Positions 35,101 to 49,966 of a DNA stretch of 64,000 bases are shown here, piece after piece. This DNA is from Turnera subulata. Its lineage: Eukaryota; Streptophyta; Magnoliopsida; Malpighiales; Passifloraceae. The stretch covers positions 23,119-87,118 of the forward strand of contig JAKUCV010001928.1 of the NCBI GenBank assembly GCA_028386065.3, read 5' to 3'. The position numbers and the translations under genes were made by a program. Position 1 is the first letter of the stretch; each line of letters begins with the position of its first letter. The notes below the pieces were generated by a model. The model saw only the letters and a list, made by a program, of their open reading frames with translations. It searched no databases and was not told the origin of the DNA.

Positions 35101-38100
35101 GAGTAACATTGGTACGGTCCAAGCAGTCAATGCAGTTGGTCCTTACAACCCCAGTTTGCTCCTTCATTTTTTCACCCTTTTCATTCAATAAGAGATACCT
35201 ACAATTTAACAAGTTAAAAAAGCATCACTTTCCATATTAAACTTATTAAAACCAAACTAGTTTTCAACAACCTCAAGTATCATAAAAACCTCCTCCACTG
35301 GATCAACTGAAACAAAGTATGTTAAAGTTTGGACCAAGTTAAAGAAATAAAGAACTCCGATGGAAACATACCCACTTTTCTCCAAGAAATCAACAATTTG
35401 CTCATAAAGGATAGAAAGGCGCTCAAAGTGAACATGCCCACAGATGTGATGAAAATCGAAGTGCAGATATCTAGAATATGGAACAGTTAGTTGCATTAAA
35501 TAGAAAACAACTTAAAAGTTTGAGAAAGAAAATGAGTGGCCAGAAAGGAAGTTCTACCTTACATCATCACTAACCACATGCTGCATTGAACTTGCAAATT
35601 TCTCACTTAAGCGCCCCTCACCTCCATGCTGAGATACAAGAGATGAAGGTAAATTAGTAACTATGGCCGAAAATTGAGTCCACAAACATACACAAGCACA
35701 GGGTGTCAAGCACTGAAAGAGCATATACCAATCATAAACATTGCTCTTTGAATATATGTATTTAGAATCAAGTCAAATCTACCAGGCAATGATATACACC
35801 TTGTTGACAAGATCAACTGCTAGTACGCTCCCGTATTTTTTTCTCAAGTCCAGAATATGCCGCTCCAACACTCGAGGCTGGACAACAGGCCAAATGTTAT
35901 CAAATTAAAGAAACAAAGTGCAAATAATACAGGATTAGAAGGGACAGACATGCTAGGTACAAGTAACACTCACAGCCTCATCAGGTCTCACAATCTCAAA
36001 CTTGGGCTTATAAGTCAGATCCACAATCTGCTCCCAAAGAAATGGCATTGAACCTCGGACCTGGAAAATGCAGTCAAAGGGAGCAAGAAGGTATGTCAGT
36101 GTGCAACAAGCCAACAACAAAATTAAGCAGCTAAAAGCATATATAATCAAACACTTATTTCAGTCTGTTTATTTTAATTCATTCTCCTCTGGTCATATCA
36201 CTCCATCCTTTCCGCATCTAAGGTATCTTTCGATGTTCAATACTACTTTCAATGGAAAAAGATACCTAAAAAGATCAGCAAGTGTTACCTGAACAAATGA
36301 TGCGGAAAAGCCATTCATCTGCACAATTTGCTCACTTTCCACAAAATTAGCAACATACCCATCAGGATCAGCTCCTCTTCTCCACAGGCGAGTGCCTTGA
36401 AAAGGTACACATTGATAAACAAGCACAAAGCCGCCACTTAAGAACTAAACTTAACAGTAGAAACAAGCATTGGGATTTTATTATGCAACCAAGAAAAATA
36501 AGACAGTAAAATAGGGGCCTCAACAAGGTTCTCCGGGATCAACACGTCACTTTAAACTACAAGTTAAGTCCATAGACTCAAAATAAGCAAAGACGACAAA
36601 TATCTTTCTCACAGAAATTTACTTGATCCTCCATGAGAGGAAGGAGGTCATCCAAAAAATGATTTCTCATGATCATTTAGTGACACAAATTGCCAGTGAA
36701 ACTATATCTCTTTTGCAGAAAAACTAAAAAGCTCTGAGGTCAAGTAAACACCCAATCACGATTGCACAATATTTAGCCATGGAACTTTTTAAATTTTCTT
36801 TAGAATAAGAAAACTGGAAATGATGGTAATTAGATTTTGTCAAGATAAACTGTGACATGAATGCATTAGGCATCCTATATTTCTTAGCAGGTACCACTGG
36901 CTACCAAGGCTACTAGTTGTTACAAAAGACTGACAAGAAACATGAATGGAATGGAAAAGGATTTCCGCTTGTAACAATTATTTTAAGAAAATGACATAGA
37001 TTGGTAATTACCATTCCTCCTCGTACATCTTCTAGCAATTAAGGTAACCTCAATTATTTCTTTCCCAATTGCTGCTTGAAAGTTTTGAAAACCTGATTAC
37101 CACTTAAGGATAAACTCAAATGGAAAGGAAATACAGTAAAAGTTGTACTGAGACCATGCAATAGAAAAATAAAGTTGTTCTTGATCAAACAGCAGCTTAA
37201 GGATACTCCCCTGAATAACAGGAAGGAGGTAGCGATCAAGCTGCAGAAAGCACACCAAAAACAAAAAAATGATTAACACTTCATTAGCAACAAACTCAAA
37301 AAAGTAAGAAAAGATGCTTGAAACAACAGTTGGAACTAAGCGAACACTGGAACCTTGTTATCAATTAGCACTTCCATCATGTAATTGTTCCAGAGAAACC
37401 TTGGCTCTGCCTGTTACAAACATGCAGCAGTATAAGAAAAAATAAATTCTAAAAGTCATTGGATCTTATATAAAATCTTATAACTTGACATGTCAAAGCT
37501 TACCTGTCTCCAAAGTGGCAGTAATTTAGATTCATCACCCAAATCATGCAGTCGCTGGGCACTATGCCAAGGAAAACACAAGATATTGTAAATTCACCGT
37601 TGAGAAAATACAATCACTAGAAAAGACAAAAAAAAGACAATGCTGCAGCATGAGTTGCACGAATGTGTAAATCTATGTAAAGCTTTAATGTAAAAGTCTC
37701 AAAATAAAAGACAAGGTATGGCCATCTTACTAAGCCAAACCATCAATGTATTGTAGCATTTTTTAACTGAGGGAGCATTATTTGAAATTTTGGTATTTTC
37801 AGTTAGCTATATTTACTGCATTGATGATGTAGTTCAGCAATAAGGTTACAGGGTGCGTACTTCTAATCGTTGAATATAATTAAGAAATTAATTTTCATTT
37901 TTGACAAATCTTTCCTTCCTTTAACTTTCCTATTTGCAATAGATCTGGCATCTCATTGATGTTATATAAGATTAAAAACAAACTCAACAGAGAGTCCATC
38001 AGTAAATTAGCATGGCTTAAAAATCATCTCAGATACCCAATTCCCATTTGCATTTACAAGGGGAAGTACTCATCAACCATGATACTTTGATCAAGTATCG

Positions 38101-39165
38101 ACTATTGGCTTGGCTGGTTCTACTAAAATGTTAAAAGCTTAGACTCTCTTGTCTTATGCCTTGTAACTTCTCTTTTTGGTCAAATATGTGATGCATATCT
38201 ATAATTTATTGAAAAAAAGAAAAGCAGATTCAAATGCAAGCAGAGCACGATTTACCTATCTTTAAGCAAATGCCAACGGTACACACAACTGTAAAACCAA
38301 CCTACTAACACAATCTTCCAGCTTCCCACCACTATTAATACGAAGGAACCACGGATAGAATATAAGTAAACACCATTAGCTAGGACAAGTGATTCACCTG
38401 AGAGTTAAATTTGCCTCATATGAGAAATACAACCCATGAGTCTTCTCGGCAACACTAAGCAGCGAAGCAAATTCAGACTCCATCTTTTTCTGCAAACATT
38501 GGGGGGGTCCGAGTTACACCAATTTTCAAACCAGTAACGAATCACACTAAATACACAAACCAAAAATCCTAATTGGGAAGCAAAGCAACGGGCATTCACC
38601 TGTTCAGCAGGGGAATCCTTCAAAGAATGGTCACAAGGGAAAATCTTCAACTGTGTAACCTTAAACATGGGATGCCCCAAGTAAGATCCAACACATTCCC
38701 GGTCGGTTATAAGTATCAAGTACGACCCTAGAAAAAAGCAAAACAAAAATCACGAACCACATCATCAAATTTACAAACACACAGGAACCAACCAACATTT
38801 CATAAATAGCTAGTAAATCAGTACCGGCAACAAGCTTGAGCAAACCGACAACACCGAAGACTGTCCGAATCTTCGGGACACGAACAGAGTTGCATTCCGG
38901 AACCCCATCTGCACCCAAACAATAGAATTTTTAAAAAACACTTCACCAAAAGAATGGTAGAAACAAAAACAGAGAGAGAGAGAGAGAGAGAGGAGAGGAG
39001 AGGAGAAAGGAGGGAACCAATGAGATTCATGGAGCCATCAGTGCGGTTGATGGACAGGGAGGAGCCGCAGGATCCGTCGGTGGGTTCGATCACGTACTGA
39101 TCCGGGAACTCCCAGAGGCGCATGCGAGTGTACAGCTTCTGCCCCGACTCTGCCCTCTCCATCAT
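32147..39165 (-). CDS. SAC-domain phosphoinositide phosphatase (SAC6/7/8, RHD4 type)
   Basis: Twenty exons, 5' to 3': 39165-39018, 38908-38825, 38727-38600, 38489-38398, 37561-37504, 37410-37354, 37240-37207, 37092-37012, 36395-36289, 36060-35974, 35877-35800, 35628-35558, 35470-35372, 35198-35099, 34716-34608, 34502-34430, 34111-34018, 33632-33537, 32998-32932, 32277-32147. They join in phase to 597 residues, the length of Arabidopsis SAC7. An in-frame ATG also occurs at 39162. The N-terminus reads [19 protein letters not shown]. Exon 14 carries the catalytic [12 protein letters not shown] (CX5R). Two C-terminal hydrophobic segments ([18 protein letters not shown] and [18 protein letters not shown]) predict membrane anchoring. 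Family role: removes phosphate from PI4P on secretory membranes. Confidence 0.94.
38971..38991 (+). repeat. AG dinucleotide microsatellite in SAC intron 1
   Basis: A run of about ten AG units just upstream of the exon 1 donor on the gene strand (CT on the minus strand). Confidence 0.85.
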
Positions 39166-40109
39166 TCTTGGATCCTCCTCTCTATCCAATCCAACCCAAT
39201 CCACCCCAAAACACGAACAAAACAAGGCAACACAACTTGGGTTTTCTGTAATTTAACTAAAGGAAAAACAAAGAGATCGATTCAGGCGGTTCAAGTGGAA
39301 TGAGTGGAAGCAGCTTCGTGCTTGCAAAAGTTGGGGGAGAGATCCAGCAAAAAGACACAAAGTAAGCGTCTTTTTGGTTGTGTTTGTGTTTTTTGGTGTG
39401 GTGTGTCGAAAAGAATTACTACTACTACGGTTGTTTTTGCTTCATGGCTTCAACGGATTTGGGCTGAAAGATTGGCGAGCGAATATGCCTGAATTTCGGG
39501 GTGCCACTTTTGAATAAATACTAACTGGGTACTAAAAATTAGTGGTCAGGTCCGTTGCTTCCTCACTTCCCTCTATTTTCTTTTGTTTTTCTTTCTCCTA
39601 TTACAGAGTGCCAAGTGCCCTTAGACATGGTCAATTGTAGGGACCTGAACCGTTAGATATTTTCTGCGCCATAAATGGAGGTTTTTTTTTATTATTATTA
39701 TTGTTCATCACATAACCTCCATATTTTGATGATTGATTCTAGTCGTTAATAGCTAGAGTAATCATGTTTATGCCGCTTCTTTTTTTTATGCTTGTTGCTC
39801 TTATCATTTTTATACACGTGCGTTAATGTTAACTTGAAATGAAATGTCTGTCATAATGAAGTGTACCGTTTTGGTTTGAGAAGCATGGAAGACTAAACCA
39901 TAATGTAGACACGCAACATAGCTTCAAGTGATTTTCATCATAAAGACAAAGAAAAATCTCCTTATTTACAAACGTGGATGCCATTATACTAGGATACACA
40001 ACAAAGATGAGAAGCGATATGAAGATATGCGTGTATGCATGATGAGTCTGGTCATGCTCGATAAAATTTGAAGCATCTTCCTTGGCCACCACATTCACAT
40101 GGCTAACCC
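39166..40109. promoter_or_regulatory. Upstream region of the SAC gene
   Basis: Leader and promoter of the minus-strand SAC gene, then AT-rich sequence up to the SMC3 fragment. An upstream in-frame ATG exists at 39225 (MFCSCFGVDWVG), open into the SAC exon, but homologues start near MERAES, so I treat it as leader. No other gene is visible. Confidence 0.45.
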
Positions 40110-42760
<2,651 letters not shown>

Positions 42761-42829
42761 GACAAAGCAAGAGGTAAAAAAATGGATTCTGTAATGCTAA
42801 CCAGTCAAGCAGCGATCTGAGACAAAACA

Positions 42830-43010
42830 TAAAACACAATCGTATTCAAGCAAAGCAACGCGTTCCAAAGCATCAGCTGAAAGTGAGCACGATCCCCTGA
42901 TTTTGTTCGAATATGAGAGCGTTTACAATTTAGGGTTTTGAAGAGATATAGAGAGAGAGAGAGAGAGAGGGAAACAAAGAAAACTAACGAGGAACGGGGG
43001 GCCCGCGGAG
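42830..43010 (-). other. Leader-like sequence upstream of the SMC3 fragment
   Basis: Read on the minus strand this has a CT-rich stretch (the AG microsatellite at 42951-42969), then CTTCAAAACCCTAAATTG, which looks like the 5' leader of a plant housekeeping gene with a telo-box-like AAACCCTAA. It lies immediately upstream of the truncated SMC3 piece and downstream of the neighbouring membrane-protein gene. Confidence 0.35.
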
Positions 43011-43345
43011 AGAGAGGAGAGAGAAAAGAGAATTCCAAAAAAACATATATCTGATTACAATACAAATTGCAACTCTTTAGTCTACAACTAAAACTTTTAA
43101 ATTCTTAACAAAAGAACATGAATCCTCCAGAAAATCCGATATACAATTGCAGCTTGATCATTTGGAGGTAGTAGATGTGCGCATAACTACAAAAAAGTCC
43201 ACCCGGATTGCCAGATTTGATTGGTTCTGTTCACAAGCAGAAATTGAATCAGTTTAACTGAATCGATAAGTTCCAGGGAACCCATTTATCTATTTGGTAT
43301 ACAAAGAAATAGTACTCCAATTCTAACCTCATTCAGCGCTATTAC

Positions 43346-44112
43346 TCAATGGCGATCAAGGCGAAGCTCCAGCAAAGGCGCGTGTGCTGTAACCTACAGC
43401 AACAAAACCTCTATTTGAGTAAACATCAATCCAACAAAGAAGAACGAATTAATTGCTACTTGAAAAAAAGAGTCTCACTTACAAAGATTGCCCAGATTTG
43501 AACGCCTGCAAGGAAGGAGGTCACAAAGAAATAAGTGATCATCAGAGAATTACTGGTCTTGAACCACGCGATGACCTGATCTTGGTTTCTGAACCATCCC
43601 AGTGTGATTTCTGAGAAATAGAAAATTGCGACCGCAATTGAGACCATCCTTGCATTTTCCATGGAAGCAAACAAGAGGGTGAATGATACCCAAGCAAGAG
43701 TTAAAGCAGCTAGGGTCATCATCCACCACATCTGCTGCTGGGCTTCCTTCACGTCTTTGATTCCGAATGTTACCCAGCTGCTGTAAGCAATTGCTATGCT
43801 CGCAGCAAGTACTTTATCGCCCACTTGGCGGCCAACAAACACACCCACCGAGTCCACCTTTCTGGGAGTTAGAACAGCGATGTATCTCAAGAGACCGGCG
43901 GCCACCAGTAGCCAAGCAACAACCCACACCTCAAGAGCCAGCAGGTGACCAAGGGCAGGGATTAGTGATGACACTGCCCTCACCAAGAGCACCAGTGTGG
44001 CGGAAGCACTGAATGCAAACAGCGTGAGAAATAAGGACCTAAGCCACCACGGAGCAGAGACGCGGGGACCGATCCCATTCCTTCCATTCGGATTATCCAT
44101 GCTGATTACCAT
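43346..44112 (-). CDS. Plant membrane protein of unknown function, six predicted helices
   Basis: Two coding exons: 44112-43483 and 43393-43346, phase 0, 225 residues. The single-exon reading would run on into ETLFFK, but ATCTTT|GTAAGTGAG is a strong donor. The next acceptor (GCTGTAG|GTT) gives a short last exon of 15 residues ending LRLDRH. The first ATG is 44112 (MVISMDNPNG); 44100 is an alternative. Hydrophobic segments include LFLTLFAFSASATLVLLVRA, LLALEVWVVAWLLVAAGLL, MMTLAALTLAWVSFTLLFA and MITYFFVTSFLAGVQIWAIF. I do not recognise the family. Upstream leader exons are duplicated (44409-44999). Confidence 0.8.
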
Positions 44113-44408
44113 TTTAAGCAAGTGTTAAAATTACAAAAAAAAAAAAGGAAATCTAGCAGAGGAATTAGACAATCAAACACAGTAGCCACGCATCAAACAC
44201 ACGACGACGTCTAGAGAAATTACGCCACAAAACAACAAAATCACAGACAAAGAAGGAGAAGCAGCAGCGACAATCAACTAAAGGAACGCGATTAGAAACA
44301 CAACAGAATCAATCTAAAAAACAGAGCATATGTAAACCAAACGAAACTAACTAGAAACAACAGAATCAGATCTATGTGAACTTTACAACACAAACAAAGG
44401 AATCTAAG

Positions 44409-44999
44409 GACAACGAAAATACGTGACATACGGTCACAACAAAACACGCACAAATCTAAGGATTAATGCACAGAAAACAACAGATTTAGAGGGAGAAGGA
44501 ACTGTTTTACATATGATCGCACATATTAACAAAACTAACAAAAAAAACAAAATAATCCAGTGTAAACTACAGAAACAGAGAAACCACAGGGAAAGTAGCT
44601 TACCTGAGAGCTGAGAGAGAGAAAAGGCGAATACGCGAACCTGGTGAGCGAGGATCCTAACTGAAAACAGAAATCAGAGGTCTCAACTAGAATGCAAAAA
44701 CACAACAGAGAGAATACGGTCACAAACAAAACACACACAAATCTAAGGATTAATGCACAGAAAACAACAGATTTAGAGGGAGAAGGAACTGTTTTACATA
44801 TGATCGCACATATTAACGACACTAACTAAACACAAAATAGTCCAGATCTGTCTAAACTACAGAAACAAAGGACATCATCTAAGAAACCACAGGGAACGGA
44901 ACTTACCGAGGAGAGCTGAGAGAGAGAAAAGGCGAATACGCGAACCTGGTGAGCGAGGATCCTAACTGAAAACAGAAATCAGAGGTCTCAACTAGAATG
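44409..44999 (-). repeat. Tandem duplication of a leader-exon region
   Basis: About 44412-44708 and 44711-44999 are near-identical copies, offset by 287 to 305 bases owing to small indels. Each contains, on the minus strand, an exon-like CGCTCACCAGGTTCGCGTAT segment. In the first copy this is followed by AGCTCTCAG|GTAAGC, a good splice donor. The copies lie just upstream of the membrane-protein start codon, so they probably are alternative 5' UTR exons or promoters. Confidence 0.8.
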
Positions 45000-45299
45000 C
45001 AAAAACACAACAGAGAGACAAAGGAAGAGAAGCAGCCAGGACAAACAAACAAACGTAAATACTATGGAAAAAAACAAGAGAGAGTACCTGCGAGCGAGAT
45101 CGGAGATAGCGAGATCGGAGATAGGAATGACTGGAAAAAATGCAACAGGATGTGAGAAAACCACTACTGTAACAAGGAAAAGAAGCAGAGAGGAAGAAGG
45201 AGAAGAAGCAGAGAGGAGAGAGGAAGAAGGAGAAGAAGCAAGATACCGATTCTTTTGAGTCGCGAACCAAATGAATTCTCTCAAATTATGCCCCTTATA

Positions 45300-47050
45300 T
45301 AGGCCCTTTTTGTTTGTGAGTGACGAATTGATCACCACCGTTGGATTATGATACAATCGGGTTGGGAGACCGCCAATCCAAATTTCAAATTTCTTTTTCC
45401 TTGGAGCTCAAGGACCAAGTAGCCGAGGGGGGGTGTTTCCGGGAAAGTGAAATGTACAGCTGTTGTGCCACTCGGCACACGCCACGTGTCACCTAATTTG
45501 GTACAAACATGCAAGCTGGTAACAAACATAATTTTGTGGAGTTGAAAACAAACATGCAATCTCCTGACCAGCTCGCTCTAGAATTCCTTTGTTATCCCGG
45601 AAATATGTGACATACATGACTTATTTTGCAACTGCTAGAAGAGCTATCTATGCAGTTTTCAGACATCCTGCTTGCAGTATACTTTCATTTCCAACTACGA
45701 AAGCATTTAACTCTTTGCTTCTTTACAAAATATATAATTGCAAGGATTACTGTGTCTGTTTGAGTAATGCTACGTGGATTCAAAATTATATTATGTACAT
45801 ACAATGTCTGGTTATGCATGGTTATTGTGATAAGTGGCGGGTCCTTTTTCTAAATCACATAACATAACCCCTCGTCGACTGCCACATATATGTTTACAAC
45901 ACTATCTAAAACCAGATTCCATACGTGAAGCATTTTCCTGACAGTTTATATGGCATCCCCTATGTATGGCTATTCATTTTATGATCTCACCTTGACTGCT
46001 GCTTTTAATGACCATATGCACTTCCTTTGGCATAGTTGCAGCCTCCATGAGCTAAGCATTGCCATGACTGTGATAAATGCATTCTTCGGTGTGATCATCA
46101 TTGTGTTTGGCTTGGAACATCATCTTCCTCATCTTTTTTATATTAACTGTACACTAGCGTTTTATTTTGTTATCATGAAAGGATAGACCAATGGCAAGCT
46201 GTACATTTTTGTATGCATGGTTTAATTACAATGTTTTGACTCCATATCTGTTGTGATTTTGATATATGATGAAAAATTTTCTAGAAATATAATTTGTACA
46301 CATTTGATTTATGATTTCCGTTTGATGATCAATCATCCATATTTTGGCTCTTTAGTGCATTTAGAGCTGATGAATCAGAAGTGTTTGATGGTTCTTGGAT
46401 GGTTCATTTGAAATGCTCTAGGTCCTTAAGGTTGTTGAATTTCAAGTAATATTGATAGACTGTTTTTAACAGACTTCTAACATGCATCCACACTTTTCCT
46501 GGTTTCATCATGGGATTCATTAGGTGGTATCTTTGTGAAGAAACTGCACTGAGCCTGTGGACTGGTATCCTGTACATTTCATACTTGAAGGCCAATATCA
46601 CAAGGGTCTGGTCTGGTATCCTGTTCAGGAAGTTTGTCTTTCTTAATGTTGAAATCTGTTAGTTCCATGCTAGAGCATTTCAAATGAACCATCCAAGAAC
46701 CATCAAACAGTTCTGATTGGTGGAATCATTTTCCACTGTTTCATGTATTGATCCTTGGCCAACTTTCTTTTTGCAGGAATATTCCTGAAGGGCTCATCCG
46801 TTCAGCCAAGAAATTGGCAGAAATTTATGCAACTTTTGTTGTGCTCCGTATAGCTTATACAGTTTAGAACGACTATCCACGTCAATGGAAATTGAAGAAA
46901 AAGTTGAGACCTTACACATGCTTGGATTTTTTGACCTGTCGTTGTTGCTGACAATGACATTCTGGGGGCACTGTATGACTAACAGTCTGTTTCCCACTAA
47001 ATTTCATTGACCATTCATCTGGGTTGTTGTTCTTCTTTCCTCATCGTTCA
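45300..47050. other. Intergenic region with a large inverted repeat
   Basis: No gene recognised. It holds the upstream side of the membrane-protein gene, the inverted repeat at 46373-46718 and the 3' flank of the IST1-like pseudogene. A TTTGCAG|GAATATTCC acceptor-like site near 46775 is followed by short open sequence, but I could not tie it to a protein family. Confidence 0.45.
46373..46718. repeat. Inverted repeat with 49-base arms
   Basis: 46373-46421 and 46670-46718 are reverse complements over 49 bases with one mismatch, separated by 248 bases. The arms begin AATCAGAA and end AAATGCTCTAG. No clear target-site duplication flanks the outer ends, so a transposon origin is not shown. A transcript would fold into a long hairpin. 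Confidence 0.9.
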
Positions 47051-48805
47051 GATAATGGGATTTATCAAATCCTGTGGCTCATCCATCCTCCTTGGGACTT
47101 CAGATTGATGAACATACCGGGGATCAGTGGGGACTGAATGGCCCAAGGAATTGCCAGGTAGCAATATCTCAAGTCCATGGTCGATGCTTGAAGCATTCAA
47201 CCTCTGATCAATCCCATTACCTTTGGAAGCCTGATTGGAGTCCTTGCTGGCCAGAAAAGCAGCAGCTTCTGCTGCTGCAATTGCTTGCTTTGCACATGCT
47301 GCAGCTTCTGCAGCAGCAGATGCTGTGTCCTCAAATTGCTTATTGGTCATTCTCTCTTCATTAGAGGATCTGGGTATGCTCATGCCAACATTGAATCAAG
47401 GTTAGTTGAAATTTTTTAGGGATATGGATATCATGCGTGTGTATGGAGATGAGAGGATCAAATGACTGACTTACCTGGAAATTGGATTAATGGACTGAAC
47501 TGGCTTAGGCATTGCCGGCTCAAAGGGAAGGTTGGCAGCAGTAACAAAAGTGCTTGGTCCCTCCTAATCATACAGAGAAGAGAATATTTTTACAATGTAA
47601 AAAATGGAGAGATCATACGAGAGAAAGCAAAAAAGAACTCACTATAAGTTCTTCAGGAGCCTTGAGAAGCTCCTTTTCAGATTCTGTTGTATCCCATTCA
47701 ATCTGGTACTCCTTTGCAATTTCCTTCATGACCTTCAACTTTACTTCGCCACTTGGAGTTCTAACAGAGAGCTAGTCTATCAACTGTAATTAAAGCAACG
47801 TCTTAAAAGCTTGTCTTAAACCAACTGGAAGGAAACAAGAAAGGATATTTTTGCAACGAACAGCTAGATCAAACCACTATATATATGGACTTCAAAATGA
47901 CGAAAAGAGTTGTTCCTCATCCAAAGGTGCTCTGTTGCATTTGAAGTGACAGTTGCTAGTGCTTACCATGCGATTTACGCCAGCATTTGCTCTGAGATCA
48001 ACTGCAGCAGACACAAAATCTCTCCCATACTTCTCAAAAATCTTCCTAAGTGCTAACAGTTCTGGGATTTCAGAGCATCTTGGAGAGGCAAATATTAAAC
48101 TTGCAATCCCTTCTTTCAGGTCTGCTGGACATTCCCTGAAACAAGTTGAACCAAAAATTGAATATCTTAGTCGCATATTGTCAGTGTTATCACCTTACTA
48201 TATGTAGAATGCAAAGATTTGTCACCTTTGCTTGGCTATGATCGTAATCCTGGCCACGAAAGTCACAGGAGAGCTCGATAAATTCATTTGCAGCAAGGAC
48301 ATTCTGTTCTCTGATCACATGCTCGACCCACAAAACCATGAAAGGATCTTTCCAACTCAGACAAGCTATATAATGCCTTGATTATCACATCAATTTTTTC
48401 GCGGATTAGCATTTCTCATACTCAATCCTGATCAACTCTCACCAACACATAATTACTAGCATTAAAAATGAAACAACTCATAATTACAGAATTGGCGTTT
48501 AGGGTACATTCTAAATAAAGAACTAAGCAATAATTTCATCCGGAAACATGACATTACATAGACCAAACCCATATGCCGACTTTAACAAACTAACAATCCA
48601 AGTAATTGTTCCACTACACTAATCACGTTTAACATGCTACTCCCCAGTATGCCTTACATCAAAGACCTTTAACCCCTCACTTCCTGGTTAATCATTCAAG
48701 AAGAAGCACAATCACATCAGAATACACATGACCCGACTTGAGAAGCGAGACAATGTCCCTTCTCATCTGTCTCACCACCGCCTCCCTCTTGTTCCTCAGC
48801 AACTT

Positions 48806-49874
48806 TGTAACGTCCCGGTCCCGGTTTGTCGACTGTCACTACAGACCAACTCGGGACCTTTCCAACATGCTTTGTCCTCACTCGCACGTTTCCGGGAAAA
48901 ACTTCCCAGGAGGTCACCCATCCTAGAATTTCTCCAAGTCAAGCACGTTTAACTTTAGAGTTCTTCTAGAATGAGCGCCGAAAAGGTAGATGCACCTTGT
49001 TGATATAGTTAGTACCCATCAAACCGTTTAAGCTATTCTCGATTGTGCAGTCCCACACCTGTACAACCTCGAAATCACTTCATTTGAGCTATTCTTAATT
49101 ATACAGTCCCATACCCGTATAATTACGAAATCGCCCCAACTGTGCAGCCCCATCCCTACACAGTCTCAGGATCTCTCCTATTCCGGTGTGGATTCGGTTC
49201 ATTCCTGTGCCCCTCCTTCTAGAAGCCTGCCAGAAGCCGCTCCTTGTCCATGCTCATCTCGGCACCGGCGTACACTTCCCGCCCTCATAGACCCGGGGTG
49301 TCACAGGCCCACCAGCTTCCGCTAGGTTCGTCCCCGAACCCTGCACCGTACTAAAGGAGTCCTGGAGCTCCGCTACCAACTGTAACGTCCCGGCTTGTCG
49401 ACTGTCACTACAGACCAAAACGGGACCTTTCCAACATGCTTTGTCCTCACTCGCACGTTTCCGGGGAAAACTTCCCAGGAGGTCACCCATCCTAGAATTT
49501 CTCCAAGTCAAGCACGTTTAACTTTAGAGTTCTTCTGGAATGAGCGCCGAAAAGGTAGGTGCACCTTGTTGATATAGTTAGTACCCATCAAACCGTTTAA
49601 GCTATTCTCGATTGTGCAGTCCCATACCTGTACAACCTCGAAATCACTTCATTTGAGCTATTCTTAATTATACAGTCCCATACCCGTATAATTACGAAAT
49701 CGCCCCAACTGTGCAGCCCCATCCCTACACAGTCTCAGGATCTCTCCTATTCCGGTGTGGATTCGGTTCATTCCTGTGCCCCTCCTTCTAGAAGCCTGCC
49801 AGAAGCCGCTCCTTGTCCATGCTCATCCCGGCACCGGCGTACACTTCCCGCCCTCATAGACCCCGGGTGTCACA
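48806..49874 (-). mobile_element. TRIM-like miniature LTR retrotransposon
   Basis: Direct LTRs of 500 bases (48806-49305) and 494 bases (49381-49874) start TGTAACGTCCCGG and end GGTGTCACA on the plus strand. They differ at roughly nine positions plus a small indel. Only 75 bases lie between them. A primer-binding site TGGTAGCGGAGC, read on the minus strand (49378-49367), matches the plant initiator-Met tRNA consensus at 10 of 12 positions and sets the minus-strand orientation. The 5-bp target duplication AACTT stands at 48801-48805 and 49875-49879. No protein is encoded. The element sits inside the coding exon of the IST1-like gene. Confidence 0.93.
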
Positions 49875-49942
49875 AACTTGATCCTCGCCACCGCCATTTT
49901 CGCCGCCGTTTTGCTGTTCCACAAACCACCCATCAACAACAA

Positions 49943-49966
49943 AATACACACACACACACACACACA
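49943..49966 (+). repeat. AC dinucleotide microsatellite
   Basis: About eleven AC units in the first intron of the IST1-like pseudogene, just 5' of the exon 2 acceptor on the gene strand (TG on the minus strand). Confidence 0.85.

Noticed and set aside
39166..39225. N-terminal extension of the SAC protein from ATG 39225
   Set aside because: Family members begin near MERAES; the extension is open by chance and likely lies in the leader.
49254..49511. 85-codon minus-strand ORF in the TRIM
   Set aside because: It spans an LTR-internal junction and has no gag or pol motif; TRIMs are non-coding.
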